A DNA stretch of 64,000 nucleotides from Anaerolineales bacterium (GCA_014860745.1 JACZJC010000059.1:1-64000), one strand, 5' to 3'; counted from the first letter of the stretch, positions 7,725 to 16,633 are shown. The notes: generated by a model from the letters alone, not told the origin. Translations and numbers: made by a program.

Positions 7725-7946
7725 ATGAGCGATATTTTTCAAATCGGCGAGCGGGTCGAAATTTTTCTGGATTCGAAATTCGGAGAAAATGAAGGTTGGC
7801 ACGAAGGCACAATTTTCAAAATCGACCCGTATTCCGAGCATCGCAGTTTCTATTGGGTGGAATTAAGCGCCGAGGCTCAGGGATTGCTTGGAATGAGACA
7901 GATCTCTGTCTTCAACCCAAAAAATATTCGGAAAATCAACCTATGA
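7725..7946 (+). CDS. Conserved-looking small hypothetical protein
   Basis: A 73-residue acidic and aromatic protein (starts MSDIFQIGERVEIFLDSKFG) with the feel of an SH3-like or KOW-like small beta-barrel: a pattern of alternating hydrophobic strands around RVEIFLD, EGTIFKIDPY and FYWVELS. No family is recognised. A TAAAAT box lies 12 bp before the ATG. Its last codons overlap the start of the methyltransferase gene by four bases (ATGA), so the two are translationally coupled. That coupling suggests, without proof, a role in RNA modification or binding. Confidence 0.65.
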   Translation: MSDIFQIGERVEIFLDSKFGENEGWHEGTIFKIDPYSEHRSFYWVELSAEAQGLLGMRQISVFNPKNIRKINL

Positions 7947-8941
7947 CTTCATCTCTTGACATTTCCCTGCTTGAAAAAGCCGTCGCTTCCCGCCTGACTT
8001 TGATGGACTCGCAGCACGAATCAGCCTTCCGTCTCTTCAACGGATTCACCGAAGGTCATCCTGATCTGGTCCTGGATGTGTACGGCTCTTCGTTGGTGAT
8101 TCACGATTATGCCGACGCGCCGAATCAAACTTTTATCCGTGAAGTTTCGGAGCAAATAAAAAATTCTCTAGCCTGGCTGCGTGCAGGGATTGTCAAAACA
8201 CGGAATGGAAAAACACAGGAAGAAAAACGCGGACGGTTGATCTTCGGTGAGAACCCGGACCGCAAGATCAAAGAACATGGAATTTGGTATGCCATCGACC
8301 TGACGATGAACCGCGATGCAAGTTTTTACCTTGATACCAGTCTCTTGCGGAAGTGGCTCATCGAAAACATGCGCGGCAGATCCGTGCTGAATACTTTCGC
8401 ATACACCGGCAGCCTGGGAGTGGCCGCTTTGGCAGGAGGAGCCAGCCTCACGGTCCAGACTGACCGAAATCGGGAATTTCTGAACCTCGCAAAGGATTCA
8501 TATTCGATTAACGGCTTTCCGATCCATAAAAAAGATTTTGTTGCGCAGGATTTTTTCCCCGCGGTTGCCAGGTTCAAAAGCATGAAGCAATTCTTCGATT
8601 GCGTGATCATCGATCCGCCGTTTTTTTCCGAAACTTCAAAAGGCAGGGTGGATCAGGAGCATGAGAGCGCGCGGCTCATCAACAAGGTGCGCCCGCTGAT
8701 CAACAACGGCGGAACTCTTGTGGCGATCAACAATGCCTTATATGTGAGCGGACAAGAATACGTCCGAATGCTCGAAGAACTTTGCGGCGATGGATATTTG
8801 AAAATCAGGGAATTGATTCCCGTTCCGCAGGAATACACAGGCTTGAACAAGGTTACAGACCCCATCACCGACCCAAGCCCATTCAACCATTCAACAAAAA
8901 TCGCTGTATTGGATGTGACAAGAAAGCAGGTCACGCTTTAA
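7943..8941 (+). CDS. Class I SAM-dependent methyltransferase, RlmI/RlmL-like (rRNA type)
   Basis: A 332-residue methyltransferase. The N-terminal part (RLFNGFTEGHPDLVLDVYG, about residues 30-50) matches the RlmI/YccW-type region preceding the catalytic fold. The Rossmann core starts at VLNTFAYTGSLGVAALAGGA (SAM-binding motif I, about 148-170), with TVQTDRN as the acidic strand-2 motif and VIIDPPFFSE as the catalytic motif IV. The start ATG at 7943 overlaps the stop of the preceding small gene (ATGA); the longer frame from 7796 is not needed. It most likely methylates a base in 23S rRNA, but which one is not decidable from this sequence. Confidence 0.85.
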   Translation: MTSSLDISLLEKAVASRLTLMDSQHESAFRLFNGFTEGHPDLVLDVYGSSLVIHDYADAPNQTFIREVSEQIKNSLAWLRAGIVKTRNGKTQEEKRGRLIFGENPDRKIKEHGIWYAIDLTMNRDASFYLDTSLLRKWLIENMRGRSVLNTFAYTGSLGVAALAGGASLTVQTDRNREFLNLAKDSYSINGFPIHKKDFVAQDFFPAVARFKSMKQFFDCVIIDPPFFSETSKGRVDQEHESARLINKVRPLINNGGTLVAINNALYVSGQEYVRMLEELCGDGYLKIRELIPVPQEYTGLNKVTDPITDPSPFNHSTKIAVLDVTRKQVTL

Positions 8942-8958
8942 GTGTGACCTGCAAATTC

Positions 8959-10818
8959 TTACGGCCTCCACGAAGGCGCGTACCAATCGTAATCAGTGGA
9001 GAGGCCCGGAGCCTGTAAAATTTTCTGCTCGAGGGTGGAGAGGTTGACCAAAAACAAATGACCACCCGAGATCGAGGTGGTTTCCTCAACCAGTAAATAT
9101 TTTCCATTCGGTGAAAAAAGCAATCGTCCAACCGTGGTGCCCTTATAAACCAGCGACTGGTTTTTCCCGGTGCGGCTGACGACATACACTTCCGCGCCCG
9201 GTTCGCCGCTGGTAAAGCTCCTGTAATAATTGAAGGCTATCAGGCTGCTATCCGGCGACCAGACCAGCGGGTAGATGGAACCGCCAGTGAAAGAGGCAAT
9301 CGTCACCGCGTTTGCGCCGTCCGGCTCCATTACTTTCAAAACGTGATTTTGCGTGTTGTAATCATATTCATCGTAGGCGAGAAAACCCGCATCAGGTGAC
9401 GCCACAAATTGAGCCTTTGTCAAAATCGTTTCGAACATGGGGCGAGACTGTCCATTCGCGGTGCGGACAAGATAAATACTGCCCGCGCTGCCGGGCAAAG
9501 CCGAACGCATGATGATATTTTCCGTATACCAGCCATCCATGATGTAAGGTCTTCCCTCAACAGGCAGGTCGGTGGAAACGCTTTTCAACTCGGAGCCGTC
9601 CGCTCGCACCACATACACATCCTCACCGCCAAGGCCATCCTGCGTACGGAACGCGATCCATGAACCATCGGGCGACCAGAAAGGCGGGTCGATGTAGGGG
9701 AACTCCGCCAGCGATGTCCATGTTTTTGCGGCGGCATCGAACAACCATAATTTCGTCGGCGAGCCGTTCGACTGGTCGGAATACGAGAACGCGGCGAACT
9801 TCCCATCCGGCGACCAGCTTAACGCATTGATCGTGAAATTGAACGGGAATGGAACAGGAATAATTTCCAACGGCGGGCAATTTGCCGAATCATAAACGCA
9901 GACGCCGGATACCTTCACCAACTGAATGGATTGTCCCTGCTGGCGGGGTTGATAAAAGAAATACAACTCTCCCGCCTCTTCCTCCGACGGTGGACCTGAT
10001 TCAGGTACAACCGGCAGTGACCCAACCTGATTCGTCGCTGCAGGCGCAATCGCCTGATATTCCGGTGGCAGGGAAAATACCGAGTTCTCAAACGAGGGGT
10101 TGATGGAAATGCTGTTTACAACTCTCTCCCCTACCAGCGCTGCGGTTCCGCTTTTTCCGAATTCCTGCATCTTCAAAAGGATGCCTATCTCGGTATCGAT
10201 CCACAGCTTGAGAGATGGGGAGGAATTGTCGATATACGTCCATTCCACAACCAGCGACTCGCGTCCGGCAACGGATTCGATTGCCACAGGCTTGAAAGTA
10301 CCTTTTGTTTGCGAGAAATCCGAGGCGAAAGCAAGGTTGGCTAACGGAGTTCCCATCTGTCCCCAGAGCGGATTGGGATGCACTTCTCCCTCCACCAGCG
10401 GCGGAATGTATTGTCCAACGCGCGCAAAATCGGGAAATGAAATGGTTTGCACCTGGCTGGCGGTGACATTCACATCATAAATATTCGTCCCGTCACTGAT
10501 TTTGATGATGCTATTCGGGTTGTTGGTGACGCCAACCAATTCCACTTTGAACCTGCTGTTGATCGGGTCCAGCCAGACTTTTTCCTGCACGGCCTGGGTC
10601 GAACCGTCCGGCATAAGCCATGTGACAGTTCCTTCCATTTGGAGGGTGATCCATTTTGAAGCGCTCTCCCGCAGGGCATGTTGAATCTGCTCGGAGGTGG
10701 AATCAAGGCCAAGGTCAGCGGGAGCAGGTGTCAGGTTAAAGAATGAGGCGGGAGGCGGAGTCGAGGCGGGGGAACAGGCCGTTAGGAAAATCAAAATAAG
10801 GATTAATAACCGCTTCAT
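8959..10818 (-). CDS. Lipoprotein with TolB-like WD40/PD40 propeller
   Basis: A 619-residue exported lipoprotein. The ATG at 10818 is chosen because it has AGGAG nine bases upstream and begins MKRLLILILIFLTAC, a type II signal peptide with lipobox LTAC; the extra upstream codons of the longer frame are unsupported. The N-terminal half (about residues 50-270) resembles a LolA/LppX-like or outer-surface beta domain (MEGTVTWLMPDGS, KLWIDTEIGILLK). The C-terminal half contains several PD40/TolB-type blades, each ending in patterns such as WSPDGKFAAFSY, WSPDGSWIAFRT and WSPDSSLIAFNY. The role may be carbohydrate or protein binding at the cell surface. Its stop is 18 bp from the convergent methyltransferase stop. 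Confidence 0.85.
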   Translation of the reverse strand: MKRLLILILIFLTACSPASTPPPASFFNLTPAPADLGLDSTSEQIQHALRESASKWITLQMEGTVTWLMPDGSTQAVQEKVWLDPINSRFKVELVGVTNNPNSIIKISDGTNIYDVNVTASQVQTISFPDFARVGQYIPPLVEGEVHPNPLWGQMGTPLANLAFASDFSQTKGTFKPVAIESVAGRESLVVEWTYIDNSSPSLKLWIDTEIGILLKMQEFGKSGTAALVGERVVNSISINPSFENSVFSLPPEYQAIAPAATNQVGSLPVVPESGPPSEEEAGELYFFYQPRQQGQSIQLVKVSGVCVYDSANCPPLEIIPVPFPFNFTINALSWSPDGKFAAFSYSDQSNGSPTKLWLFDAAAKTWTSLAEFPYIDPPFWSPDGSWIAFRTQDGLGGEDVYVVRADGSELKSVSTDLPVEGRPYIMDGWYTENIIMRSALPGSAGSIYLVRTANGQSRPMFETILTKAQFVASPDAGFLAYDEYDYNTQNHVLKVMEPDGANAVTIASFTGGSIYPLVWSPDSSLIAFNYYRSFTSGEPGAEVYVVSRTGKNQSLVYKGTTVGRLLFSPNGKYLLVEETTSISGGHLFLVNLSTLEQKILQAPGLSTDYDWYAPSWRP

Positions 10819-10934
10819 GAAATCTCCTTTTGAAAAAATCCACGAAAATGTAACATCGGCACTGGTAACTCTTTGGCTTATCGAAAAAAGATGTTGCTGC
10901 GGGTCACTCATGAAAATGGATGTTGGCTTAATGG

Positions 10935-10974
10935 AAAAGTTCCCGCTGTCTTTCGACAACGGGAGCTTTTTTGA
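10935..10974 (-). terminator. Terminator after the NBR1-Ig gene
   Basis: Inverted repeat AAAAGTTCCCG...CGGGAGCTTTT spanning 10935-10970, with inner GTC/GAC pairs and one mismatch; T-runs on both strands. It lies just beyond the stop codon at 10983 and before the lipoprotein gene. Confidence 0.65.
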
Positions 10975-10982
10975 TCAGGAGA

Positions 10983-13079
10983 CTAAGGTATGGCTGTTGC
11001 CGTCGGCGTTGACGTCGATGTTACAGTGGGCGTGGGAGTGAAAGTTGGCGTGGTCGGTGTGTTCGTAATCGTCGGAGTCGTGCTCGGGTTAACTGTTGGT
11101 GCGACGGAAGAGGCGTTGAAGATATGCGGCGCGACCCAGAGTGCGCGGTCGCCTGCGGGAGAGCCGGCGGAAAGCACACTGAGGATGAACTTTACATCCT
11201 TGCCAACCAGGGCGCTGAGATCGATATCGGCAGCATACACGCCGCCTTCGTATTTTTCAACAAAAGCCCAGAAGGTCTGGATGGATGAACTGCCATCCAG
11301 TGAATAATCCAGGCGGAAGACCACATAGCAGGAGGTTGCGCCGTTTTCACAGTTGACCAGGGTGCGGAATTTATCGCCGGCCTTTACCTTATAGACCGGA
11401 TAAATGCCTTGTATGTACCCGTTGTTGATGTTCTGCGGAAATGTGACCAGGCCGGGGCGGCTGTCGTTTGTGCCATTTTCCAGCCTGGATGGGTTGGCGA
11501 TCAACACGAAGCCTTTCCCATCTCCATCGGTGCCGGGGCATGGCAGTTGTCCCGCACCGCTGTACCAGGTCGCCGCGCAAACATTGGCGACAAAATCATA
11601 GCTGGTACCGGCAACAGGTGTGGCCGGTGTTACCGGGGTGCCGGGCGTGGGCGATTTTGTAGCGGTTCCGGGAACAGTGCCCGTGCCGCTGACTTTGATC
11701 TCAACCCAGAAGGATTTGGTTCCGGCAGAACCTATGCCAAACGGGATGCCGGTATTGTTCTTGAGCTTCCAATAGCCGCGATAGGTTCCCGCGGTGGTTG
11801 GTGAAGTTAGTTGTATGGTGATGTCTACGGTCTGTCCGGGCGCCACGGAAGTGGGAATGAGCGCTGAATCGGGGCCGCCCATCTTTTCGCCGGAGTCGAA
11901 GATCAGGCTGTAATTCGTCCAAGTGCAGGTGCCGATATTCTTCAAGCGCCAAGTCTTGGAGAAGCCGATGCCCGGTGCAAAGGATGTACCGTCAGGGACG
12001 GTGACATCCGCGATGAATTGCGCGCGGTCACACGCCGAAGGAACCGGTGTGACAGACTTTGTGGGCGTGGGTGTGGGGGGCGTACCTGTTACGGTAGGTG
12101 TGACTGTGGGAGGTGTGCCTCCGCCAGGCCGCGAAATGATGGGGTTCACCCACAGGGAGCGGTCGCCGATCGGAGAACCATACGCCGACGTTACAAGAAT
12201 GAACTTGACATCCTGCCCGGCCAGCGAACTTAAATTGAGGTTGACATTGTAAGTCCAACCTTCATATTTTTCGCGGAAGGTCCAGAAGGTTTTGACAGCG
12301 CCATCCCCGATCTGATAATCGAGGCGATAAGCCACGTAACAACTTGTTGCGCCGTATTCACAGCCGATGGTCGCCTGGAAACGGTCACCGTTTTGTACGC
12401 GGAATGCGGGGTACTTGCCCTGAACATAGCCATTGCTCACATTGTTGGGAGCAAGCAGCAATCCAGCCTGCGCGGATTCAACTCCGCTTTCGAGCTTGGG
12501 CCTGTCCAGTTTAAATGCGAAGCCGTTTGCACTGCCATCCGCGCCGGGGAAGTTGAATGACCCCGCACCGCTTGACCATGCGGCAGAAGCGGCAGAGGCG
12601 GCAAAGTCGTAGCCTGTGCCGGATGATCCTGTCACGTAGATCTCAACCCAGAAGGATTTATTCGCGGTCGAACCAATACCAAAGACTCCGCCTGACGCGT
12701 TCTTAAATTTATAATAACCAAAGTAATGTCCAGCGGAACTGGGCGCGGTCATATCCACTGTGATATCCACGGTTTGACCGGGATTAACAGTGGTCGGCAG
12801 AGCAACTGAAGCAGGAACGCCCATCTTCTCGCCGCTATCATGGATCAGCGAGACATCCGAGCTTGTCCATGCACATGTGCCGATATTTTTTATGCGCCAG
12901 GTTTTCTTGAATGCGGTGCCAGGCGCGAACGATGTGCCGTCCGGGACGGTAACATCGGCGACAAATTGCGCCCAATAACATGTTGCGGCTTTCACGGGCT
13001 GGGCGGCCGCCGCAGGCATCAGGGAAACCATCAGGGCGACCAATAGCAAGGCAGTACCAAATTTCGTTACAAATTTCAT
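10983..13079 (-). CDS. Secreted protein with two NBR1-type Ig-like domains in a duplicated architecture
   Basis: A 698-residue exported protein. The ATG at 13079 follows GGAGGAAG and starts a signal peptide (MKFVTKFGTALLLVALMVSL). The protein is an internal duplication: an NBR1-type Ig-like domain (about residues 35-150, FVADVTVPDGTSFAPG...WRIKNIGTCAW), then a second beta domain of unknown type (about 155-315), then a Thr/Pro linker, and the same pair again (about 345-640). It ends with a long Thr/Pro/Ser tail. NBR1-Ig domains are known protein-interaction modules; in Chloroflexota they occur in surface proteins. Each unknown module ends in a DRxLWV(N/A)P motif. Surface display is likely; the ligand is unknown. 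Confidence 0.85.
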   Translation of the reverse strand: MKFVTKFGTALLLVALMVSLMPAAAAQPVKAATCYWAQFVADVTVPDGTSFAPGTAFKKTWRIKNIGTCAWTSSDVSLIHDSGEKMGVPASVALPTTVNPGQTVDITVDMTAPSSAGHYFGYYKFKNASGGVFGIGSTANKSFWVEIYVTGSSGTGYDFAASAASAAWSSGAGSFNFPGADGSANGFAFKLDRPKLESGVESAQAGLLLAPNNVSNGYVQGKYPAFRVQNGDRFQATIGCEYGATSCYVAYRLDYQIGDGAVKTFWTFREKYEGWTYNVNLNLSSLAGQDVKFILVTSAYGSPIGDRSLWVNPIISRPGGGTPPTVTPTVTGTPPTPTPTKSVTPVPSACDRAQFIADVTVPDGTSFAPGIGFSKTWRLKNIGTCTWTNYSLIFDSGEKMGGPDSALIPTSVAPGQTVDITIQLTSPTTAGTYRGYWKLKNNTGIPFGIGSAGTKSFWVEIKVSGTGTVPGTATKSPTPGTPVTPATPVAGTSYDFVANVCAATWYSGAGQLPCPGTDGDGKGFVLIANPSRLENGTNDSRPGLVTFPQNINNGYIQGIYPVYKVKAGDKFRTLVNCENGATSCYVVFRLDYSLDGSSSIQTFWAFVEKYEGGVYAADIDLSALVGKDVKFILSVLSAGSPAGDRALWVAPHIFNASSVAPTVNPSTTPTITNTPTTPTFTPTPTVTSTSTPTATAIP

Positions 13080-13158
13080 TTCTTCCTCCATCAAATCAAG
13101 GGCTAAATAATGACGTAAAAAATATCTGAATTGTTCCTTATGACTATGCGCTCTCCAT

Positions 13159-13164
13159 AGTATA
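13159..13164 (-). promoter_or_regulatory. -10 element for the NBR1-Ig gene
   Basis: TATACT on the minus strand about 80 bp before the ATG at 13079, leaving a leader of roughly 70 nt that ends with the GGAGGAAG ribosome site. Confidence 0.4.
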
Positions 13165-13203
13165 ACTTTTCTTTTATAAATGTTCAATAAGGGAAAAGCG
13201 CAA

Positions 13204-13250
13204 TTTGGGGACTAATTTCCCTTTATTACACAGGAAATCGAATCCCCAAA
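13204..13250 (+). promoter_or_regulatory. Interrupted inverted repeat upstream of dinB
   Basis: Outer arms TTTGGGGA (13204-13211) and TCCCCAAA (13243-13250), inner arms ATTTCC (13215-13220) and GGAAAT (13233-13238). The right half covers the expected -35 position of the dinB promoter, as an operator would. Confidence 0.5.
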
Positions 13251-13259
13251 GCGTTGCAC

Positions 13260-13265
13260 TATAAT
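13260..13265 (+). promoter_or_regulatory. -10 element of dinB, leaderless spacing
   Basis: TATAAT with 7 bp to the ATG at 13273 and no ribosome-binding site, placing the predicted transcription start at the start codon. Confidence 0.6.
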
Positions 13266-13272
13266 TGCAGAC

Positions 13273-14439
13273 ATGTCCCGTACCATCCTGCATTTGGATC
13301 TCGATGCGTTTTATTGCTCGGTTGAGGAGATTCAAAACTCCTCCCTGCGCGGCAAACCGTTTGCAGTAGGCGGCAGACCCAATGAACGCGGTGTGGTCGC
13401 TTCGTGTTCGTATGCGGCTCGCGCGCTTGGCATTCGCAGCGCCATGCCCATGTCCCGCGCGCTGCAGCTTTGCAGGCAGTTGATCATCGTCCCAGGCAGG
13501 CACAGGCTTTACGGCGAATATTCCGAAAAGGTGATGAGCAAACTGCGGGATTTGACTCCCCTTGTGGAACAGATTTCCATCGACGAGGCCTTTCTCGACA
13601 TCTCAGACATTTGCCAAGCCCCCGCCCGCCTCGCCCTGGACCTGCAAACTGGCATCAAAAACGAATTGCATTTACCCAGCTCGATTGGCATTGCATCCAA
13701 CAAACTCGTGGCAAAGATAGCCACCGAGGTTGGCAAGAAATCCAGCAAGAACAAAAACGAACCTCCCTTCGGGTTGACCATCGTTCCCGCAGATGATGAA
13801 GCCAAATTCCTCGCTCCCCTGCCCGCGGATATGCTGTGGGGTGTGGGACCAAAAACATTCACGCGATTAACCGAACTTGGCATCCACACCATCGGCGACA
13901 TTGCGAACTGGCCTGAAAAGGAACTTGCCAGCCTGTTCGGTGAAAATGGACGCGATTTGTGGCGTCATGCGCATGGAATCGATAACCGTCCCATCGTCAC
14001 CGAATACGAGACCAAATCCGTCAGCCAGGAGACCACCTTCAACGTGGATATTCGTGACGACAAGCTACTCGAAAAGACATTGCGCGAACAGTCCAAGGAT
14101 GTGGCCCGACAATTAAGAAAAAATGACCTCGCGGGAAAAACCGTCAAATTGAAAATCCGTTGGCCTGATTTCACCACATTGACGAGGCAAGTGACTTTGC
14201 CTACTACCACCGATAATGAAGATGAAATATTCCGCAGCGCTGTAAAACTGATGAAATCCGTCCGTAAACCGAATCAAGCCGTTCGGTTGATCGGAGTCGG
14301 CGTCAGCGGAATCGGGGCTCCGGTACGGCAACTCAGCTTGTGGGACGTAGGAAGCGAAAAATCCCGCAAATTGCAGGAGGTTGTGGATCAACTTCAGGAA
14401 AAATATGGGAGGGATGTGATCCATCGCGGAGAGAATTAA
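13273..14439 (+). CDS. dinB: DNA polymerase IV (Y-family translesion polymerase)
   Basis: A 388-residue Y-family polymerase that copies past damaged bases. The palm starts at once with ILHLDLDAFYCSVE (first metal-binding Asp), then the AVGG.P..RGVVASCSYAARA.GI.SAMP fingers region, and the second catalytic carboxylates in ISIDEAFLDIS (about residues 101-111). A helix-hairpin-helix thumb region (WGVGPKTFTRLTELGIHTIGDIA) and a little-finger domain (about 240-345) follow. No clear C-terminal beta-clamp motif is asserted, although VRQLSLWD near residue 360 could be one. The promoter is leaderless and overlaps an inverted repeat that might be a damage-response operator. It ends in a strong hairpin terminator. 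Confidence 0.96.
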   Translation: MSRTILHLDLDAFYCSVEEIQNSSLRGKPFAVGGRPNERGVVASCSYAARALGIRSAMPMSRALQLCRQLIIVPGRHRLYGEYSEKVMSKLRDLTPLVEQISIDEAFLDISDICQAPARLALDLQTGIKNELHLPSSIGIASNKLVAKIATEVGKKSSKNKNEPPFGLTIVPADDEAKFLAPLPADMLWGVGPKTFTRLTELGIHTIGDIANWPEKELASLFGENGRDLWRHAHGIDNRPIVTEYETKSVSQETTFNVDIRDDKLLEKTLREQSKDVARQLRKNDLAGKTVKLKIRWPDFTTLTRQVTLPTTTDNEDEIFRSAVKLMKSVRKPNQAVRLIGVGVSGIGAPVRQLSLWDVGSEKSRKLQEVVDQLQEKYGRDVIHRGEN

Positions 14440-14465
14440 GTCACATTTAAATCGTGATTCTTTAG

Positions 14466-14512
14466 AGGCGTGTATATGTCATAATTTGACATATACACGC
14501 CTTATATTTTTC
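14466..14512 (+). terminator. Terminator with perfect 16-bp stem
   Basis: Arms AGGCGTGTATATGTCA (14466-14481) and its exact complement (14487-14502) around loop TAATT, followed by TATATTTTTC. Confidence 0.8.
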
Positions 14513-14525
14513 AAGGAAGTGACAC

Positions 14526-15497
14526 ATGAACGACAAAATCATCGAATGGCTTTTGCAAGGCGAAGCGTGGATCGAATACCGAACCCGCGTGGACTTGCTT
14601 GAACAGGCAGAAAGCGATCCACAGGTCAAGGCGGCACGGAAAAAAATGCTGGCCGACCCAAAGATTCAATCCCTGCTTGCGGAGTTGACCGACTGGCCGG
14701 GGATAGTCCTCAATAGCCACAGGTCTGCCAGCCAGCCTTTCCACAAACTTGAATTCATCGCGGACTTGGGGTTGAACGTCAACGACCCGCCAGTGAAGAA
14801 GATCGTGAAGAAAGTGATGGAACATCAATCCAAACAAGGGCCTTTCCAATTGCCAACGAATGTCCCAACGCATTTCGGTGGGAGCGGACAGGACGAATGG
14901 GCGTGGGCATTGTGCGATGCGCCTGTGATCGTTTCGTCCCTGATCCAAATGGGAATGCGTGAAGACAAGCGCGTGCAATCTGCCGTTGATTTTTTGGATG
15001 GTCTCGTCCGCGAAAATGGCTGGCCGTGCGCCGTCTCACCGGAGTTGGGGAAATTCCGCGGGCCGGGGCGAAAGGAAGATCCGTGTCCCTACGCGACATT
15101 GGTGATGTTACAAACGCTGGCGCATGTGACTGAGTTACACGATGGCAAGTCCGCAAAAATTGGCGTGGAAACTTTGCTCTCGCTTTGGGCTGAAAGCAAA
15201 GAAAAGCATCCGTACATGTTCTTCATGGGCACGGATTTCCGCAAACTCAAAGCGCCGCTTTTTTGGTACGACATTTTGCACGTGCTGGATGTGCTCAGTC
15301 AATTCAAGTGGGCGCGGAAGGATAAACGCTTCAAGGAGATGTTGAAGTTGGTCGAATTGAAAGCAGATGAAGATGGAAGATACATGCCCGAATCCATTTG
15401 GACGGCGTGGAAGGATTGGGATTTTGGTCAGAAGAAAATCCCATCGAGAGGGTTGACGTTTTTCGTCCAACGAATTCTAAAAAGAGCCTCAACTTGA
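14526..15497 (+). CDS. Terpenoid-cyclase-like alpha/alpha-fold protein, function unknown
   Basis: A 323-residue soluble protein, mostly helical, preceded by AAGGA. The repeated helix pairs, GFPQ-less segments such as ENGWPCAVSPELGKFRGPGRKEDPCPYATLVML and the C-terminal SIWTAWKDWDFGQKK suggest an alpha/alpha toroid like that of prenyltransferases and squalene cyclases. No catalytic DxDD motif is visible, so enzymatic cyclisation is unlikely. It is followed by a DUF3795 gene after 15 bp and a GyrI-like gene, probably one operon. I do not know of an assigned function. Confidence 0.7.
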   Translation: MNDKIIEWLLQGEAWIEYRTRVDLLEQAESDPQVKAARKKMLADPKIQSLLAELTDWPGIVLNSHRSASQPFHKLEFIADLGLNVNDPPVKKIVKKVMEHQSKQGPFQLPTNVPTHFGGSGQDEWAWALCDAPVIVSSLIQMGMREDKRVQSAVDFLDGLVRENGWPCAVSPELGKFRGPGRKEDPCPYATLVMLQTLAHVTELHDGKSAKIGVETLLSLWAESKEKHPYMFFMGTDFRKLKAPLFWYDILHVLDVLSQFKWARKDKRFKEMLKLVELKADEDGRYMPESIWTAWKDWDFGQKKIPSRGLTFFVQRILKRAST

Positions 15498-15512
15498 GCC
15501 TTTGAAGGAGGC

Positions 15513-15953
15513 ATGATGACCAAAATTACGCTCATTGCTCCCTGCGGAATGAACTGCGGAACCTGCATGGCTTATTTGAGAGACAAAAACACATGTCCCG
15601 GTTGCAGAGTAGAAGACCTTAACAAAGCTGTCAGCATCCTCAGGTGCAAAATCAAAAATTGCGAAGTCCTTCAACAAGGGGGTGCAAAGTTTTGTTTTCA
15701 ATGTGACAGTTTTCCCTGCAAACAGGTGAAGCATATGGATAAAAGGTATCGAACCAGATACAACATGAGCGTGATCGAGAATCTTGAAAACATCCAAAAG
15801 CTTGGAATTCGGCAGTTTGTCGAAAACGAAAAAGTCAGGTGGGCCTGTCCCCAATGCGGAGGCATTGTTTGTGCCCACAACCGCTATTGCTATCGCTGTG
15901 AAAAAAGCAACCATGAACAAGGAATAAAACATGAAAAACAAAAAGGATTTTGA
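15513..15953 (+). CDS. DUF3795-type cysteine-rich protein
   Basis: A 146-residue cytoplasmic protein with a GGAGG-type ribosome site before the ATG. The N-terminus APCGMNCGTCMAYLRDKNTC is the DUF3795 signature; further CxxC pairs are CPGC, CFQC...PCKQVK, CPQC and CYRC, so it probably binds zinc or an Fe-S cluster. The family has no established function. It lies between the helical protein and the GyrI-like protein in a compact three-gene run. Confidence 0.85.
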   Translation: MMTKITLIAPCGMNCGTCMAYLRDKNTCPGCRVEDLNKAVSILRCKIKNCEVLQQGGAKFCFQCDSFPCKQVKHMDKRYRTRYNMSVIENLENIQKLGIRQFVENEKVRWACPQCGGIVCAHNRYCYRCEKSNHEQGIKHEKQKGF

Positions 15954-15988
15954 TAAACTTCTTCAAGAAAGAAGCGAAGGACACTGAA

Positions 15989-16633
15989 ATGAAAATTCTC
16001 GACCTGAAAAAACAATTCAAATATCTGTATCAGCCATCGGCAAAGAAGATCGAAACCGTTCAAGTGCCTAATCTACAATTTGCCATGATTGATGGCTCGA
16101 TTGAAAAAGGCTCCGAGCCCGGCAAATCACCATCCTTCGCTGAAGCGACGATGGCTTTGTACGGGCTGGCGTACACGCTCAAATTCATGCTAAATAAGCG
16201 CAAGACAAATGCGGTTGATTATCCTGTGATGGCGCTCGAGGGCTTGTGGTGGGTGGAAGATGGCATGTTCGATATCACCATCAAAGACAATTGGTTTTAC
16301 ACCTTGATGATTATGCACCCTGAGGTCATCACCCAAGAGTTGTTCGAAGAAGCGCGCGAACAAGTCCGCAGAAAAAAAGGGGACAGTGAAAAGCTCTCCA
16401 ATGCGAGGCTTGCTTATTTTGAAGAAGGCCTGTGCGTGCAAACCATGCACATCGGGCCGTACGCCGCCGAGCCAGCCACCATTGAACGCATGAGGGAATA
16501 CATGAAAGAAAACAGCTTGAAGGATAACGTCGGCCCGCACGGCAAGCATCATGAAATCTACATGAGCGATCCGCGCAGGGTATCACCTGATAAAATGAAG
16601 ACAGTGTTGAGACATCCGGTTGTGAATAAGTAG
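15989..16633 (+). CDS. GyrI-like small-molecule-binding domain protein
   Basis: A 214-residue protein with a GyrI-like (AraC-effector/SHS2-type) fold, as in stand-alone multidrug-binding regulators. I start at the ATG at 15989, with AAGGA upstream; the earlier TTG at 15950 overlaps the preceding gene. Typical features are KLQFAMIDGSIEKG-like early strand (VPNLQFAMIDGSIEKG), PSFAEATMALYGLAYTLKF, ALEGLWWVED, HIGPYAAEPATIERM and HHEIYMSDPRRVSPDK near the end, the last being a common motif of this family. No DNA-binding domain is present, so it probably binds a ligand only. Confidence 0.85.
   Translation: MKILDLKKQFKYLYQPSAKKIETVQVPNLQFAMIDGSIEKGSEPGKSPSFAEATMALYGLAYTLKFMLNKRKTNAVDYPVMALEGLWWVEDGMFDITIKDNWFYTLMIMHPEVITQELFEEAREQVRRKKGDSEKLSNARLAYFEEGLCVQTMHIGPYAAEPATIERMREYMKENSLKDNVGPHGKHHEIYMSDPRRVSPDKMKTVLRHPVVNK

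Noticed and set aside
10990-11100. GTG/GGT-rich low-complexity tract as a regulatory or microsatellite element
   Set aside because: On the minus strand it codes for the Thr/Pro-rich tail of the NBR1-Ig protein; composition follows from coding.
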